From positions 1 to 64,000 of the forward strand of contig NZ_JAHYCB010000014.1 of NCBI RefSeq assembly GCF_019430945.1: DNA of 64,000 nt. The letters are read 5' to 3'. The stretch is from Neorhizobium populisoli. GTDB lineage: Bacteria; Pseudomonadota; Alphaproteobacteria; Rhizobiales; Rhizobiaceae. The translations under genes and the position numbers were made by a program. Every line of letters starts with the position of its first letter. The stretch's first letter is position 1. The notes under the pieces are model-generated. The model searched no databases. It saw only the letters and a list, made by a program, of their open reading frames with translations, and was not told the origin of the DNA. Of this stretch, positions 62,856-64,000 are shown in pieces.

Positions 62856-64000
62856 AGGCTTTCTCAACCGCTACAATGACGAACTTCTGGCGCTGCGCCG
62901 CCGGGCGGCGCGTTTTGCGGACGCCTTCCCGAAGATCGCCGGCCGTCTCAGGATGACCGGCGATGTCGCTGACGACCCGCATGTCGAACGGCTGATCCAG
63001 AGTTTCGCCTATTCTGCCGCCCGTGTGCGCCAGAAGCTGGACGACGAATTCCCGGAGCTGACGGACGGACTGCTCGAAACGCTTTATCCGCATTATCTGG
63101 CGCCGCTGCCGTCCATGAGCATCGTCCGCTTCAAGCCCACCGATACGTTGGCATCGGTGCAGACCGTCCCGCGCCACACCGAAATCCTGGCCGAACCGAT
63201 CGGCGGCGAAGCCTGCCGTTTTCGTACGACGCAGGACGTGGAGATGGCGCCGATCGAGATTACCGCCGCCGTCTTGTCCGGCCAGCCGGTCAACGCGCCG
63301 CTTTCTCCCTATAACGGGATTGCCGGCTGCCTGCGCCTGTCGATCCGCTCGCTCGATCCACGCAAACCGTTCGGCGAACTCGGCGTCAGCCGATTGCGCC
63401 TGCATATTCCCTCGCCCTGGCAGCAGGCCGTGGCGATCCATGAACTGCTCGCCAACCACACGCTCGGCATTGCACTTGCCCAACATGCCGACGACCGCGA
63501 GCCGGTTTTCCTGTCAAAACGCAATCTGAAGACGGTTGGCTTCGAGCCGGAACAGGCCATGCTGCCCTATCCGGCCCCAAGCTTCATCGGCTACCGGCTG
63601 CTGACAGAATTTTTCGCCCTGCCGCAGAAATTCCTGTTCCTCGATATCGAGGGTCTGGACGCCTGGAAGGGCGAAACGCTGGAAATCTTCATCTATCTGG
63701 ACGAAACGGACGCAAAGCTGGAGCGAGCCGTCTCGGTCCGCGATTTCACGCTCAACTCAGCCCCCGTCGTCAATCTCTTCCGCCAGACCTGCGAGCCGAT
63801 CTCGGTCGATGGTACTCGCACCGAATACCGCCTCCTGCCGGATGCCCGCCGGCAGCGGACGCGGGAAATCTATTCGGTCGACCGGGTGATCCTCACCGGC
63901 TCGCGCGGCCAGGAGGAATTCTGCCAGCCGTTCTTCGGCCGCTCGCAGCGAGCCGGCAACAGCGCTTCCTACTGGCAGACCTATCGTCGCTTCGATGAGG
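62848..64000 (+). CDS. tssF: T6SS baseplate protein TssF (ImpG), 3' end outside window
   Basis: The first 384 codons are present, of about 600 usual. Begins MAEGFLNRYNDELLALRRRA and continues with FPKIAGRL, DPHVERLIQSFAYSAARV and DDEFPELTDGLLETLYPHYL, the typical start of TssF (PF05947). It forms the baseplate wedge with TssG and TssK. It overlaps tssE by 8 bases and stays open to the window edge. tssG and further genes are expected downstream. Confidence 0.93.
   Translation, partial: MAEGFLNRYNDELLALRRRAARFADAFPKIAGRLRMTGDVADDPHVERLIQSFAYSAARVRQKLDDEFPELTDGLLETLYPHYLAPLPSMSIVRFKPTDTLASVQTVPRHTEILAEPIGGEACRFRTTQDVEMAPIEITAAVLSGQPVNAPLSPYNGIAGCLRLSIRSLDPRKPFGELGVSRLRLHIPSPWQQAVAIHELLANHTLGIALAQHADDREPVFLSKRNLKTVGFEPEQAMLPYPAPSFIGYRLLTEFFALPQKFLFLDIEGLDAWKGETLEIFIYLDETDAKLERAVSVRDFTLNSAPVVNLFRQTCEPISVDGTRTEYRLLPDARRQRTREIYSVDRVILTGSRGQEEFCQPFFGRSQRAGNSASYWQTYRRFDE

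Overview
The window looks like Rhizobiaceae DNA (Rhizobium/Agrobacterium/Ensifer type, alphaproteobacteria). The support is high GC with long shadow frames, a succinoglycan-type exo cluster, a prsD-prsE type I exporter, an alphaproteobacterial imp-type type VI secretion system (T6SS), and palindromic intergenic repeats of rhizobial style. No rRNA, tRNA or CRISPR array was seen. Species and replicon cannot be fixed from the sequence.

Layout. (1) 1-122: end of an IS3-family element. (2) 279-5790: a sulfoquinovose oxidative-desulfonation (sulfo-SMO) locus. smoD-smoI (regulator, sulfoquinovosidase) diverges from smoC-smoB-smoA (monooxygenase, 6-oxoglucose reductase, flavin reductase). (3) 5867-9007: an aminotransferase, a gamma-glutamyltransferase-family protein and a small exported protein. 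(4) 9035-12140: palindromic repeats around an FtsK/SpoIIIE translocase that has no membrane domain. (5) 12194-31141: succinoglycan exo genes exoP-O-M-A-L-K-H-T (minus), exoW-V (plus), exoU-X (minus), exoY-F-Q-Z (plus). exoN, exoI and exoB are not within the cluster. (6) 31153-36610: a Tat-exported Fe/Mn superoxide dismutase and an RTX protein upstream of prsD-prsE. (7) 36959-45107: pobA (4-hydroxybenzoate hydroxylase) followed by a five-gene Liv-type ABC transporter, with an AraC-type pobR divergent and a second AraC-family regulator. (8) 45108-46113: about 1 kb without a convincing gene but rich in hairpins. (9) 46114-64000: the T6SS. The minus strand carries clpV, hcp, an unknown pair, vgrG, a DUF4123 adaptor, three unknown small proteins and a PAAR tip. 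The plus strand carries tssA-tssB-tssC-tssC2-tagJ-tssE-tssF, cut by the window end.

How the genes work together. The smo genes free sulfoquinovose from glycosides, remove sulfite and yield glucose. The exo genes build, modify (acetyl, pyruvyl, succinyl), polymerise, export and trim succinoglycan. PrsDE probably exports the RTX protein and possibly ExoK-like enzymes. The T6SS genes encode sheath, recycling ATPase, baseplate, tube and spike, with a cargo module whose toxins I cannot assign.

The least explained parts are the T6SS cargo genes (46456-48106 and 51050-53069), the structured orphan kilobase at 45108-46113, and an 18-bp motif shared by the exoH, exoX/exoY and prsD upstream regions.
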